Source: Chthoniobacteraceae bacterium (GTDB lineage Bacteria; Verrucomicrobiota; Verrucomicrobiia; Chthoniobacterales; Chthoniobacteraceae). Taken from it: a stretch of 64,000 nucleotides of DNA. Below, piece after piece: positions 16,893 through 26,536 of the stretch; the stretch's first letter is position 1, and each line of letters starts with the position of its first letter. Location: positions 124,001 to 188,000 of the forward strand of contig JAQGOL010000011.1 in assembly GCA_028293625.1 (NCBI GenBank), given 5' to 3'. The notes below the pieces were generated by a model that saw only the letters and a list, made by a program, of their open reading frames with translations, was not told the origin of the DNA and searched no databases. Made by a program: the position numbers and the translations under genes.

Positions 16893-19800
16893 ATGAGATT
16901 TATCCGCCGCTGCGCGCTTGTCCTGATGACGCTCACAGCTCTCCTCACAGCCTCTCCCGTCGGGCGGGCGCAGACGTATAAAACGCTTTATTCTGATAAT
17001 TCCGGCGACGGCGGCGGCCGCATCCCCTATGGCAAACTGGTCGAGGGAAGCGACGGCAATTTTTACGGGACAACCTGCTCAGGCGGGGCGAAAGGTCGTG
17101 GAACGGTGTATAAAATGACTCCCGGCGGTGAAGTCTCCACACTGATCTCCTTTAATTCCATCAACGGCGCCAATCCCAAGGCCGGGCTGGCAAGAGGGAG
17201 CGACGGGAACTTCTATGGCACGACTGCCAAAGGCGGGGCGAACGACCTTGGAACCGTATTCAGAATTTCGGCCGATGGCGTGCTGACCACATTGGCCATC
17301 TTTAGTTCCGCTAATGGCGCCATACCAATGGCCGCACTGGTGAACGGCCCGGACGGGAACTTCTACGGGACAACCTCCAAGGGCGGAACCAGCGACTTTG
17401 GAACCGTGTTTAAATTAACGCCTGAGGGCGCGCTTACCATGCTGGTTTCCTTCGGCAGCAGTGATGGCCACACTCCTTTGGGCGATCTGATAGTCGGGAG
17501 CGATGGCAATTTTTATGGGACCACCTCCACGGGTGGTGCGCTCAACGTCGGAACGCTATTCAGGATGACGCCGGCCGGCGCGCTCACCACACTCATCTCC
17601 TTTGACGGAACCAATGGGAGCACTCCAAGTGCCGGATTGGTGCAGGCGAGCAATGGCGACTTCTACGGGACAACCTACACCGGTGGGAGCAATGACTATG
17701 GGACAGTCTTCAAGATGACATCAGCAGGCGTGCTTACCACGCTAGTCTCCTTTAACGGGCCAAATGGCTATCATTGCAGTGCGCAACTGGCGATCGGCAA
17801 AGACGGCAATTTTTATGGAACAATCCCCTTCTCTAGTAGAGCGTCCATTGAAGCAACTGTTTTCAAGTTAACACCCGCAGGTGTCTTCACCACGTTGGTG
17901 GCTTTTAACCCCTATCGCGCTAGCACCGTGTTGTCTTCTGTGGCGGGACTCGTGCAGGGAAGCGACGGCAGCTTCTATGGGACGACCGCTCAAGGCGGAA
18001 CAGGCCCAAGCTTCGAAGAGGGCTTCGGCTCGGGATTCAAAGTCACGCCAGAGGGCATGCTCACGACAATTCATTTCTTCGGCCACGGCAAAGATTTCTA
18101 TCCCTCTAGGTTGATTGAGGGCTCCGACGGAGCCTTCTATGGTACGACCCAAGATGGAGCCAACGCCCCCTTTGGGACACTCTTTAGGGTAACGGCTGCG
18201 GGCACATTCACCAGTCTGGCATCCTTCGGCTCCCCCAATGGATCCTATCCGGCTGGCGAACTGGTGGAGGACAAGGACGGCAATTTCTACGGAACCACTT
18301 CCGGCGGAGGGCAAAACAGTGCAGGCACAGTCTTCAAATGCACGCCCAAAGGCACCCTTACAACGTTGGTTTCTTTTAACAAAACCAACGGATCCATTCC
18401 GATGGCAGGGCTGTTGCTCGCAAGCGATGGCAATTTTTACGGCACAACCTCTTCTGGCGGCAATAATGACGTGGGAACCATCTTTAAGATGACGCCAGCA
18501 GGCACCATCACCTCTCTTTTCTCGTTCAACTCAATCACGGGTTCCCATCCTTATGCCGCACTGATTGAGGGAAGCGACGGCAATTTCTATGGGACAACCT
18601 ACAGGGGCGGGCTGAAAAATCTGGGAACGGTCTATAAAATGACTCCCGGCGGTGAGGTTACCACACTGGTTTCCTTTAATTCCATCAACGGCGCCTATCC
18701 GAAAGGGCCACTGCTGCTCGGGAGCGACTTCAATCTTTACGGAGTTACTTCCGGGATAAACGATCTCGGTACCATCTTCAAAGTGACGCCCACTGGCACT
18801 TTCACCACGCTGATCGCTTTCAACGGCATCAATGGCTCCAGCGCCACAGCCGGGTTGGTGATGGGCAGCAATGGGTCTATTTACGGTACCACCACAACGG
18901 GCGGATCCAACGGCACGGGAACACTTTTTAAAGTGACGCGCGCCGGGGCGCTCACAACCCTTTATTCATTTGATGTCAGCTACGCCGGTTACCCGTATAG
19001 GACGCCGGTTCTTGGCAGCGACGGCAAGTTCTACGGCACAGCCAACCAGATGGTGATCTGGCAGCTTGATCTCACTGCAGGCGTGCCGGTTATAAGCACT
19101 TCTCCGGCAACAGCCATTACGGCGACAACAGCCACCCTCGGTGGAACCGTAATGGCCAACGCCATGAAGACAGTGGTGAGTTTTCAATACGGTCTGACGA
19201 GCAATTACGGAAGCACCGCGGCAGCAACTCCCTCCAGTGTGAACGGAATGAATCCAAAGTCTGTTACCGCCACACTTTCCAAGCTTTCCCCCAACACAGT
19301 CTATCATTTCAGATTGGCGGCGACCAATTCCCAAGGTGTGGCGTACGGGCCCGATACTCTCTTTGTTACGCAAAACGGCGCGTCAGGCACGCCCGCCCCG
19401 GTGATTGCTCTCCAGCCACAGTCCCAGCAAAATGTTTCTGCTGACGACCAGGCGGTATTTCAGGTCAATGCCACAGGAACCGGTCCGTTAACCTATCAAT
19501 GGTTTAAGAACGGAGCTGCAGTCCAAGGCGCGACCGGCCCCTCACTGACAGTTGTCGCAGTGACCCCGACAAACGCGGGCAGCTATACCGCCGTAATCTC
19601 AGGCCCGGATGGAAAGGTAAAAACCGAGCCGGCGCTGCTTACGGTGGCCGATCCTGGTTTGCTGATTTACAAGGTGGCCGGCACTGAAACGGCGAGCGAA
19701 GACATTAACGCCACCAAAGGCGCGGTGAACGGCCGGTTAGTGCTCGACCGCGCCAGCCAGCGCGCCGCCATCCTCTGGACTGGAAAACAAGGCACTCAAA

Positions 19801-20180
19801 AGATCTATTGGATTGAGCAGCGGCCGGATCTTGCCACGCATTCAACGGGCCCGGTGCCAAAAAGCACGACCCTGGTGACAGGCGATACGGCAACGGGCGA
19901 GCATCCCGATATTGAGCATGACCTGTTCTGGCTCAAGGGCACTGATGTGCTGATTACCATCAGTTCCATTGATCAGACCGTGGCGCCCGCCGTCATGACC
20001 GGTATCGCGGGGCAGCTCACCCTTGGCACCAGCCCAAAGATTGTATCGCTCACGCTTTCCGCCGTGATTGATAGGGCGGCGAGTGCGGCTAGCCGCGTTC
20101 CGCACGATACGTTGGAAGCAGCGCTCATCCGCCTTGGCAACTCCCTTGCCGATTCCGGTTATATCAAAGTGGTGCAATAA
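16893..20180 (+). CDS. Giant secreted protein of Gloeo_Verruco repeats plus Ig-like domain
   Basis: A 1095-residue protein with a signal peptide (CALVLMTLTALLTASPVGRAQ; ATG 16893). Residues ~40-730 hold about 14 repeats of roughly 50 residues with the core GSDGNFYGTTSxGG...GTVFKxTPxGxLTTLxSF, the TIGR03803 Gloeo_Verruco repeat. Repeats 6, 7, 12 and 14 are degenerate. A fibronectin-like segment (TATTATLGGTVMANAM, NTVYHFRLAATN) follows, then an Ig-like domain (YQWFKNGAAVQGA, NAGSYTAVIS) and a unique C-terminus. No PEP-CTERM or other anchor is seen. The repeats probably form β-propellers; a surface binding role is inferred. It lies 155 bp after the peptidase gene. Confidence 0.88.
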   Translation: MRFIRRCALVLMTLTALLTASPVGRAQTYKTLYSDNSGDGGGRIPYGKLVEGSDGNFYGTTCSGGAKGRGTVYKMTPGGEVSTLISFNSINGANPKAGLARGSDGNFYGTTAKGGANDLGTVFRISADGVLTTLAIFSSANGAIPMAALVNGPDGNFYGTTSKGGTSDFGTVFKLTPEGALTMLVSFGSSDGHTPLGDLIVGSDGNFYGTTSTGGALNVGTLFRMTPAGALTTLISFDGTNGSTPSAGLVQASNGDFYGTTYTGGSNDYGTVFKMTSAGVLTTLVSFNGPNGYHCSAQLAIGKDGNFYGTIPFSSRASIEATVFKLTPAGVFTTLVAFNPYRASTVLSSVAGLVQGSDGSFYGTTAQGGTGPSFEEGFGSGFKVTPEGMLTTIHFFGHGKDFYPSRLIEGSDGAFYGTTQDGANAPFGTLFRVTAAGTFTSLASFGSPNGSYPAGELVEDKDGNFYGTTSGGGQNSAGTVFKCTPKGTLTTLVSFNKTNGSIPMAGLLLASDGNFYGTTSSGGNNDVGTIFKMTPAGTITSLFSFNSITGSHPYAALIEGSDGNFYGTTYRGGLKNLGTVYKMTPGGEVTTLVSFNSINGAYPKGPLLLGSDFNLYGVTSGINDLGTIFKVTPTGTFTTLIAFNGINGSSATAGLVMGSNGSIYGTTTTGGSNGTGTLFKVTRAGALTTLYSFDVSYAGYPYRTPVLGSDGKFYGTANQMVIWQLDLTAGVPVISTSPATAITATTATLGGTVMANAMKTVVSFQYGLTSNYGSTAAATPSSVNGMNPKSVTATLSKLSPNTVYHFRLAATNSQGVAYGPDTLFVTQNGASGTPAPVIALQPQSQQNVSADDQAVFQVNATGTGPLTYQWFKNGAAVQGATGPSLTVVAVTPTNAGSYTAVISGPDGKVKTEPALLTVADPGLLIYKVAGTETASEDINATKGAVNGRLVLDRASQRAAILWTGKQGTQKIYWIEQRPDLATHSTGPVPKSTTLVTGDTATGEHPDIEHDLFWLKGTDVLITISSIDQTVAPAVMTGIAGQLTLGTSPKIVSLTLSAVIDRAASAASRVPHDTLEAALIRLGNSLADSGYIKVVQ

Positions 20181-20552
20181 AACCCTCGCACGCGATCCAA
20201 TGCAGCTGTTTCAGAACAGTTTTGCCGGGATGATGCACTCGCTCACGCTGAAAAGCGCTCCCTTGACCGGCCTGCGCGCCTGGACGGCGCATAAATACCA
20301 CGGCTGACGCGCCCGTACACCTCGATGGCGCAGAAGTGGCGCCGGTTGTCGCGTCCGTGCAGGCTGATGGCGCGGAAATACACGCGATCTCGCGTCAGTG
20401 CACACTGATCGTGCGGACAACGCATAGATTCCCGCATCCGCGCACTCCTTCCGTCCGGATCCGATCGTTTTGGGACATTGGCCTTGCCTCCCATTGCGCC
20501 CTTCGCAACTCTGACCGGTTTGCGCGCCGGAACGCTCCGGAGCCATCCACCC
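20181..20552. repeat. Gene-free gap with about five 42-bp imperfect repeats
   Basis: No credible gene lies in this 372-bp gap. The box GATGGCGC or a variant occurs at 20241 (GCTCACGC), 20283 (GACGGCGC), 20324, 20366 and 20416 (GACAACGC): spacings of 42, 41, 42 and 50 bp. Each is followed by a roughly conserved half such as ATAAATACCACGGCTGACGCG. Units are GC-rich and perhaps 55-75% identical. The minus-strand frames across it are shadows. It could be an old minisatellite, a decayed coding repeat or a cluster of protein-binding sites just upstream of smc. Confidence 0.55.
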
Positions 20553-23500
20553 ATGTATCTCCAATCGCTTGAACTCTTCGGCTTCAAATCGTTTGCCCCG
20601 AAAACGAAGCTGGAATTTCACCGCGGGGTGACGGCCGTGGTCGGCCCGAACGGGTGCGGCAAATCGAACGTGCTCGATGCGATGCGCTGGGTCCTTGGCG
20701 AGCAATCGGCAAAGGCATTGCGCGGAGGCGAGATGGCCGATGTCATTTTCAGCGGCACCGATTCGCGGGCGGCGGTCGGCATGGCGGAAGTCTCCATGAC
20801 GTTCTCCGAATGCGAGGAACAGCTCGGGCTTGAATGGCACGAAGTCACCATCACGCGGCGCGTTTTTCGCGATGGTGGCTCGGAATATCTTCTTAACAAG
20901 ACCACCTGCCGGCTTCGCGACATCCAGCAGCTTTTCATGGATACCGGCATCGGGCGCTCGGCTTACTCCATTATGGAGCAGGGCAAGATCGACATGATCC
21001 TCTCGTCGCGTCCCGAGGATCGGCGCGCGATTTTCGAGGAAGCCGCCGGGATTACCAAATACAAGTCGCAGAAGAAGGAGGCGTTAAGGAAACTGGAAGC
21101 TACTGATGCGAACATGGTGCGCCTCTCGGATATCATTAAGGAAGTCCGGCGCCAGATCGGCTCGCTCCAACGCCAGGCCGGCAAGGCGCGCCGTTATCAG
21201 AGCCTGCTTTCCGACCTCAGGCTGCTGGAAACCCATTCCGCCAAGCGCCAGTTCGATCAGCTTGAAAGCCAGCGCGCGCTGATCGAGGCTGAACAGACGC
21301 GGCTGGTCGATCGCCAGGCGGAATGTGAGGAGGAGATTGAGCGCCAGGAATCCGAAGTCTCCGTGCAACGGGCCGTGCTTGCCGATCTTGAGGGACAGCT
21401 CAATGCCGCGCGCCAAATCGTCGGCGATTTACGGACCCGCATTTCCAATCACGAGAATCGGATTATTTTCAACCAGGAACGGGCCGGTGAATTTGAGGGC
21501 CTGGTGGAACGTTACGGGTCGGAGGTGGCCGGCGCGGAGGAAAAGCTGCGCATTGCCGAAACCCAACTGCACGACACGGACGCTGAGCTTGAGCAGATCA
21601 CCACGATGCTGGCGGGTGAATTGCGCGTGCTGGAGGCCAAACAGGCCGCCACGGCGGCGCTGGTGCAGCAACGTCAGGAAGCGGAGCGCGCGATCAACTC
21701 GCTGGCGGGCGATGCGAGCCGGCTGGAGAGCAAAATCAGTGCGTTGCGCGGGCAGACATCGATGGCCAGCCAACAGCGCGAGAGCGCTGAAGGCCGTCTG
21801 GCGATGCTTTCAGGCGATCTCTCTCAAATCGAGTCGAGCCTGGCGCGGATTATTGAACAGCAATCGGCCGCGCAGACTGAGATTCAGCAAGCGCAGGCTG
21901 AACTTGAACGTGCAACGGCCGCGCTTGCCGGGGCCGAGCAGCAGTTGAAAGAGCACCACGGTGCGATGGCCGGGCTCGACCAGGAATTGCGCACCACCCA
22001 GCGGCTTTTATCCGATAAAGAATCGCGGCTTGAAGTCCTCCGGCAGCTTAATGAAGGAGGCGAAGGTTTTTCCGAAGGCACCCAGGCCATTTTGAGGGGA
22101 CTCGATAACCCGGCTTTTTTCAAACCGGCCATTTTCGGGGCGCTGGCGCAATTTATCGAAGTGGCGCCTGAGTTTGTATCGGCCGTGGAAGCGTGCCTTG
22201 GAAGCCATCTGCAAACCATCGTGATGAAGGATACGATGATTGCCGAGTCGATCATCAGGACGCTTACGGAAAAAAAGATGGGCAAGGCGTCGATGGCGTT
22301 GCGCCAGTTGGAACAGGTTTTTGAGCATCGCGAGAATCGCGAGATGCGGCTGCCGGCCGGGGCGCTCGATTGGCTGATCAACAAGGTCAAAGCGGCGCCG
22401 GAAATCAAGCGCCTCATTGAGCGGCTCGTAAACCACACGGTGCTTGTGCCCGATATTGAAACCGCGATGCGCCTTTTCCCGCAGAACGGCTCAATGATCG
22501 TGACCTTGAGCGGCGAAGTGCTCACGTGCAACGGCATCCTTTACGGAGGCGCCACCAGCGAGGCGCAAAACTCCGTGCTCCAGCGCAAAAACCAGATCGC
22601 GGTGCTCGAAAATGAAGCGAACGGGATCCACGCTGCCTTTCAGCAGATCAATTCCCGGCGCGACGCGTTGTTATCGGAGATCGAGGAAACCCAGCAGCAG
22701 CTGGACGATTCGCGGGAGGAAAAACAGAACAGCGCGATCCATGTTTCCACATTGCGCGGACAGCTTGCCGCGTTGGAACGCGAACTGCGCGAGACCGAAC
22801 GCAAACAGCAGAACCTGGAGGGAGAACGGGCCAGCTCCGAGGCGCGCGTTTACGAGGCAACCCTGCGGCTTGAAGGACTTGAAGAGGAAGTGAACGGCTT
22901 TCTGGAACAATTTGAAGCGCTTCAGTCGCGGCGCACCGAGGCGCAAACGGGACTTGAAATAGTGCGCGCACAGGAGAATGAAGTCGGCTCGGAATTAAAC
23001 GAACTGCGGATCAAAGTTGCCACCGAACGCCAGCGGCATACTTCCCTCCATCATCAGCGCCAGCCGATGGAAGCGCGTCTGACTGAGCTTGGCGACCTGA
23101 TCGCGCAACGCCAACGCGACATCGCCAGCTACGCGGAACGGGCGGAATCGATGCTGGCGGAGATCTCCGAGATTGAAGCAAACCTCGGCCGGCTGCGTGT
23201 GGAAGCCGAAGAGAGGGAAAGCCATGGGAGCGCGCTCGTGGCGGAACGCACCGGGATCGCCGTCAGTGTCGATGAGATGAACACGGCGCTGCGGCATTTG
23301 CGCCAGCAGCTCAACGACGCGCACAATCAGCGGAGCCGAGTGGAAGTTAAACAGAGCCAGTTGGAGATGAAGCTCGCCGCGCTTTGCGAACACATCCAGA
23401 AGCGTTACCAGATCGAACTGCGCGATTTTCAAAATGATCACGACGCCTTGCGGTCGGCCATCCGCGACCAGATCAAGCGGCTGCAACGGGGAGGAGCGGC

Positions 23501-24335
23501 TGGGGAGGAACCCGCCGCGGGCGATGCCCAAAATCAGGAACCGGAAGAGGTGCGCGCGATGGAAAGCTTCGAGCTCGACTGGGAAAAGATCGACGCGATT
23601 GTGCGCGAGATCGATCAGCGGATCGACTCGATGGGGCCGGTTAACCTCGATGCCATCCAGGAGTATGATGAGCTTGAAGAGCGCAATGCATTTCTGGAAA
23701 AGCAAAACAACGACCTGATCACCTCCCGGGCAGAGCTCCTCGATGTCATTGCAAAGATCAATCAGACAACCAAAACGCTCTTTGCCGATACGTTTGAAAA
23801 AATTCGGGTTAATTTTTCGGAAATGTTCGTTGAACTCTTTGGCGGCGGGAAAGCGAATCTGCTCTTAACCAATGAAAGCGATCCATTGGAAAGCGGGATC
23901 GATATCATCGCCAAACCGCCCGGCAAACAGCTGCAGTCGATCTCCCTGCTGAGCGGCGGCGAACGGACCATGACAGCCGTGGCACTCCTTTTTTCCATCT
24001 ACATGGTCAAGCCCGCGCCGTTTTGCGTCCTGGACGAAATGGACGCACCATTGGACGAATCGAACATCAGCCGGTTCATCAAGATCCTCGACCGGTTTGT
24101 GGGGCAGAGCCAGTTTATCGTGATCAGCCATCATAAACGGACGATCGCCCGCGCCGACGCCCTCTATGGGGTCACCATGGAAGAGCACGGCGTTTCGAGG
24201 CTTGTCGGAGTGAAGTTTTCGCGGCGCGACGAGTCAGTTGCCCAGGACGACGTGCTTGGGACCAGCGAGCGGGTGCCGAGTGTCGCGGAAACTTTTGGGA
24301 AAAGCGGCAAACTCCATAGCGAAAAAGCCGGGTAA
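20553..24335 (+). CDS. smc: Chromosome segregation protein SMC
   Basis: A 1260-residue structural-maintenance-of-chromosomes ATPase that loops and organises DNA with ScpA and ScpB. The head opens MYLQSLELFGFKSFAPKT with Walker A GPNGCGKSNVLDAMRWVLGE near residue 33. Long coiled coils flank a hinge at about residues 510-680 (GALAQFIEVAPEFVSAVEACLG). The C-terminal head has LLSGGERTMTAVALL and Walker B FCVLDEMDAPLDESN. ATG 20553 is the start aligned with the family; the upstream frame is not typical. An acidic insert lies near residue 995. No scp genes are adjacent. Confidence 0.97.
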   Translation: MYLQSLELFGFKSFAPKTKLEFHRGVTAVVGPNGCGKSNVLDAMRWVLGEQSAKALRGGEMADVIFSGTDSRAAVGMAEVSMTFSECEEQLGLEWHEVTITRRVFRDGGSEYLLNKTTCRLRDIQQLFMDTGIGRSAYSIMEQGKIDMILSSRPEDRRAIFEEAAGITKYKSQKKEALRKLEATDANMVRLSDIIKEVRRQIGSLQRQAGKARRYQSLLSDLRLLETHSAKRQFDQLESQRALIEAEQTRLVDRQAECEEEIERQESEVSVQRAVLADLEGQLNAARQIVGDLRTRISNHENRIIFNQERAGEFEGLVERYGSEVAGAEEKLRIAETQLHDTDAELEQITTMLAGELRVLEAKQAATAALVQQRQEAERAINSLAGDASRLESKISALRGQTSMASQQRESAEGRLAMLSGDLSQIESSLARIIEQQSAAQTEIQQAQAELERATAALAGAEQQLKEHHGAMAGLDQELRTTQRLLSDKESRLEVLRQLNEGGEGFSEGTQAILRGLDNPAFFKPAIFGALAQFIEVAPEFVSAVEACLGSHLQTIVMKDTMIAESIIRTLTEKKMGKASMALRQLEQVFEHRENREMRLPAGALDWLINKVKAAPEIKRLIERLVNHTVLVPDIETAMRLFPQNGSMIVTLSGEVLTCNGILYGGATSEAQNSVLQRKNQIAVLENEANGIHAAFQQINSRRDALLSEIEETQQQLDDSREEKQNSAIHVSTLRGQLAALERELRETERKQQNLEGERASSEARVYEATLRLEGLEEEVNGFLEQFEALQSRRTEAQTGLEIVRAQENEVGSELNELRIKVATERQRHTSLHHQRQPMEARLTELGDLIAQRQRDIASYAERAESMLAEISEIEANLGRLRVEAEERESHGSALVAERTGIAVSVDEMNTALRHLRQQLNDAHNQRSRVEVKQSQLEMKLAALCEHIQKRYQIELRDFQNDHDALRSAIRDQIKRLQRGGAAGEEPAAGDAQNQEPEEVRAMESFELDWEKIDAIVREIDQRIDSMGPVNLDAIQEYDELEERNAFLEKQNNDLITSRAELLDVIAKINQTTKTLFADTFEKIRVNFSEMFVELFGGGKANLLLTNESDPLESGIDIIAKPPGKQLQSISLLSGGERTMTAVALLFSIYMVKPAPFCVLDEMDAPLDESNISRFIKILDRFVGQSQFIVISHHKRTIARADALYGVTMEEHGVSRLVGVKFSRRDESVAQDDVLGTSERVPSVAETFGKSGKLHSEKAG

Positions 24336-24447
24336 CCGACGGACCCCGGAGGCCTTCTTGTATCCCTAATCTTTCGCTCAGTAAACGGTCTCCACAGGCA
24401 GGCCATTGCAATGCAAAACGCCTTTTTACTAATAACCCCCATTCCCA

Positions 24448-25470
24448 ATGAAAATCCTCTCCTCGCTTTTTGCCCTCGCCACGCTGAGTTCGCTCACGCA
24501 CGCCGCTGATTTTGTCACTTACGAAGGCAAAGAAGGGCCGGGCAAAGGGAAGCACATTGTTTTCCTTGCCGGAGACGAAGAATACCGGAGTGAAGAAGCG
24601 CTGCCGCAATTGGCCCGCATCCTGAGCGAGCGGCACGGGTTCAAATGCACGGTGAGTTTTTCAGTCAACGCGGCGACCGGCGACATTGATCCCAACACCG
24701 CCGATAATCAGCCCGGGATCGAGGCTCTCGACACGGCGGATCTTTGCATCACCTCCCTGCGCTTCCGCCACTGGCCCGATGCCCAGATGAAGCATTTTTC
24801 CGACTATTATCTGGCAGGCAAACCTTTTATCGCACTCCGTACCAGCACCCACGCGTTCTCAGGCATTCCGGGCAGCAGTCCATTCGCCAAATTCTCGAAT
24901 GGCAATAAAGCCTGGGACGGTGGATTCGGCCGGCAGGTGCTTGGAGAACAATGGGTCAACCATTGGGGCGGCCATAAAAGCCAGGCCACACGGGGAATCA
25001 TTGAGGAGTCCGCTAAAAACGATCCGATCCTGCGCGGCGTCGAAGAGATCTTCGGAACCACCGATGTTTATGAAGCCGACCCGCTGCCTCCCTCTAAAAT
25101 ACTCGTGCGCGGCCAGGTGCTCAAAGGGATGAAGCCGACCGATGAACCTGCCACGGGCCAGAAGAAGCGCAAAGACGGGGTGGAACAGGGGCTTAACGAA
25201 CCGATGCAGCCAATTGTCTGGACGCGTGAATATCTCAATGAAGCCGGCAAGACAAACAAGGTTCTCACCACGACCATGGGCGCCGCCTCCGATTTGCCAA
25301 ATGAAGGGCTGCGCCGATTGATCGTCAACGGCGCCTATTGGGCGGTCGGGTTGGAAGCGAAGATTCCCGCCAAAAACGACGTGACGCTGGTGGGCGAATT
25401 CAACCCGAGCCCGTATGGCTTTGGTGGCAGCGTCAAAGGCGTGAAGCCATCCGCGTATGAAGTAAAATAA
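24448..25470 (+). CDS. Secreted ThuA-domain protein
   Basis: A 340-residue protein with a signal peptide (ILSSLFALATLSSLTHA) and a ThuA-like glutamine-amidotransferase-fold domain: KHIVFLAGDEEYRSEEALPQ, ADLCITSLRFRHW, FSDYYLAGKPFIALRTSTHAF and a C-terminal VNGAYWAVGLE. Such proteins are abundant in Verrucomicrobiota and Planctomycetota and are linked to sugar use; the biochemical activity is not established. It lies 112 bp after smc and 61 bp before the CsbD gene, and its own promoter is likely. Confidence 0.85.
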   Translation: MKILSSLFALATLSSLTHAADFVTYEGKEGPGKGKHIVFLAGDEEYRSEEALPQLARILSERHGFKCTVSFSVNAATGDIDPNTADNQPGIEALDTADLCITSLRFRHWPDAQMKHFSDYYLAGKPFIALRTSTHAFSGIPGSSPFAKFSNGNKAWDGGFGRQVLGEQWVNHWGGHKSQATRGIIEESAKNDPILRGVEEIFGTTDVYEADPLPPSKILVRGQVLKGMKPTDEPATGQKKRKDGVEQGLNEPMQPIVWTREYLNEAGKTNKVLTTTMGAASDLPNEGLRRLIVNGAYWAVGLEAKIPAKNDVTLVGEFNPSPYGFGGSVKGVKPSAYEVK

Positions 25471-25531
25471 AGCGCGCGTTCCTTGGATGACGATGCGGCC
25501 GGTTTGCGTATCGCGCCCCGATACTTAAGAC

Positions 25532-25717
25532 ATGGAAAAGCTTAATTTCAAAGGGGGCTGGAACGAAATCAAAGGCAAGCTGAAGCAGAAGTATGGTCAG
25601 CTCACCGATGACGATCTCATGTTTGCGGAAGGCAAGGAGGACGAGTTGCTCGGCCGCCTTCAGCAGCGGCTAGGTCGCAGCAAAGAAGAAATCCGCCGCG
25701 AACTCGAAGACATCTAG
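25532..25717 (+). CDS. CsbD-family stress protein
   Basis: A 61-residue protein of the CsbD family (PF05532): [39 protein letters not shown] and a C-terminal [13 protein letters not shown]. These small hydrophilic helical proteins are induced by general stress and phosphate starvation in other bacteria; the molecular role is unknown. It faces the YciE-like gene across a strong hairpin. The convergent pair suggests a stress-related neighbourhood. Confidence 0.9.
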   Translation: MEKLNFKGGWNEIKGKLKQKYGQLTDDDLMFAEGKEDELLGRLQQRLGRSKEEIRRELEDI

Positions 25718-25728
25718 CCAAAAAAAAA

Positions 25729-25769
25729 GCCCCGAGCCGGTTCCAATGCATGGAAATCCGGCTCGGGGC
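25729..25769 (-). terminator. Rho-independent terminator of the YciE-like gene
   Basis: GCCCCGAGCCGG at 25729-25740 pairs perfectly with CCGGCTCGGGGC at 25758-25769, with TTCCA/TGGAA partly extending the stem. On the minus strand a run of eight to nine T follows (A run 25719-25728). It is 31 bp past the stop of the YciE-like gene and 11 bp past the convergent CsbD gene, so the hairpin may act on both strands, most strongly on the minus. Confidence 0.88.
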
Positions 25770-25799
25770 GGACTCTAGAAGAATCCGGCCAGCGATTGA

Positions 25800-26303
25800 T
25801 TATTCGCTTTCGGCTGTCTCCGCCTCGGCATTAATGAAGTCCTCAGCGAGCTCGGTGAGCTTTTCATCGGTCTCGATTTCTTCATCGAGTGTCATTTGAA
25901 GCAGCTTGGCCGCTTCATCTTCGCCGAGGATCTCGGCAAACGTGCGCACCGTGCCGTAGCCGGCGATTTCGTAATGCTCGATTTTCTGAGCTGAAGCGAT
26001 GAGGGCGGCATCGAGCACCTGTTTACTGATGTCCTCGTGCGTGATTGCTTCGCTTTCGGCCAGAATGCCGGCCATCCCCTCGCATTTATCAGCCCGTTTG
26101 GGTTCACCCAATGCATCGAGAATCTGCTCAATGCGTTCGACGTGCTGCTCGGTTTGGCCGTGATGCTCTTCAAAAGCGGCCACCAGTTCTTCGTTGGAGG
26201 CGGCTTTTGCCATTTTAGGCAGAGCCTTGCAGAGTTGTTTTTCCGCGCTGTAGAGATCCTTTAATTCGTGAAGGTAAAGATCCCGGAGTGTCTTAATTTT
26301 CAT
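25800..26303 (-). CDS. YciE/YciF-like ferritin-like protein (DUF892)
   Basis: A 167-residue four-helix protein. Family motifs are MKIKTLRDLYLHELKDLYSAEKQL at the start, LPKMAKAASNEELVAAFEEHHGQTEQHVERIEQ, KCEGMAGIL and HYEIAGYGTVRTFAE. Glu and His residues in the EEHHGQTEQHVER and EHYEI positions are those that bind iron in ferritin-like folds. Homologues are general-stress proteins. ATG 26303 is the family start; the ten preceding in-frame residues are not. The acidic C-terminus (AEAETAESE) is unusual but common in soil relatives. It has a clear terminator downstream. Confidence 0.9.
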   Translation of the reverse strand: MKIKTLRDLYLHELKDLYSAEKQLCKALPKMAKAASNEELVAAFEEHHGQTEQHVERIEQILDALGEPKRADKCEGMAGILAESEAITHEDISKQVLDAALIASAQKIEHYEIAGYGTVRTFAEILGEDEAAKLLQMTLDEEIETDEKLTELAEDFINAEAETAESE

Positions 26304-26536
26304 AGCACAAACCCTTCGAGACCTCTTTGGCAACCAGCCCTATCTTTCGGCTTTGACGACCCTGAAATGGAGCTCAGGCGCACGCTTCTCCCGTCCAATT
26401 CCGGGCGTGTTCACCGCCGGGCTCGACTCCGCTCCTTTCATCAGTAGAGCTATGCTCGCATGAGCTCCCTTCTCTCCACGCCGCCGCGCCATGTCGCCCG
26501 CACGATCGATCGCAACGCGGGCGCAATGGAGTCACG

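Noticed and set aside
20211-20840. Minus-strand frames across the smc upstream gap and smc start
   Set aside because: They run over the 42-bp repeats and into the smc head domain; no start, signal or domain supports them.
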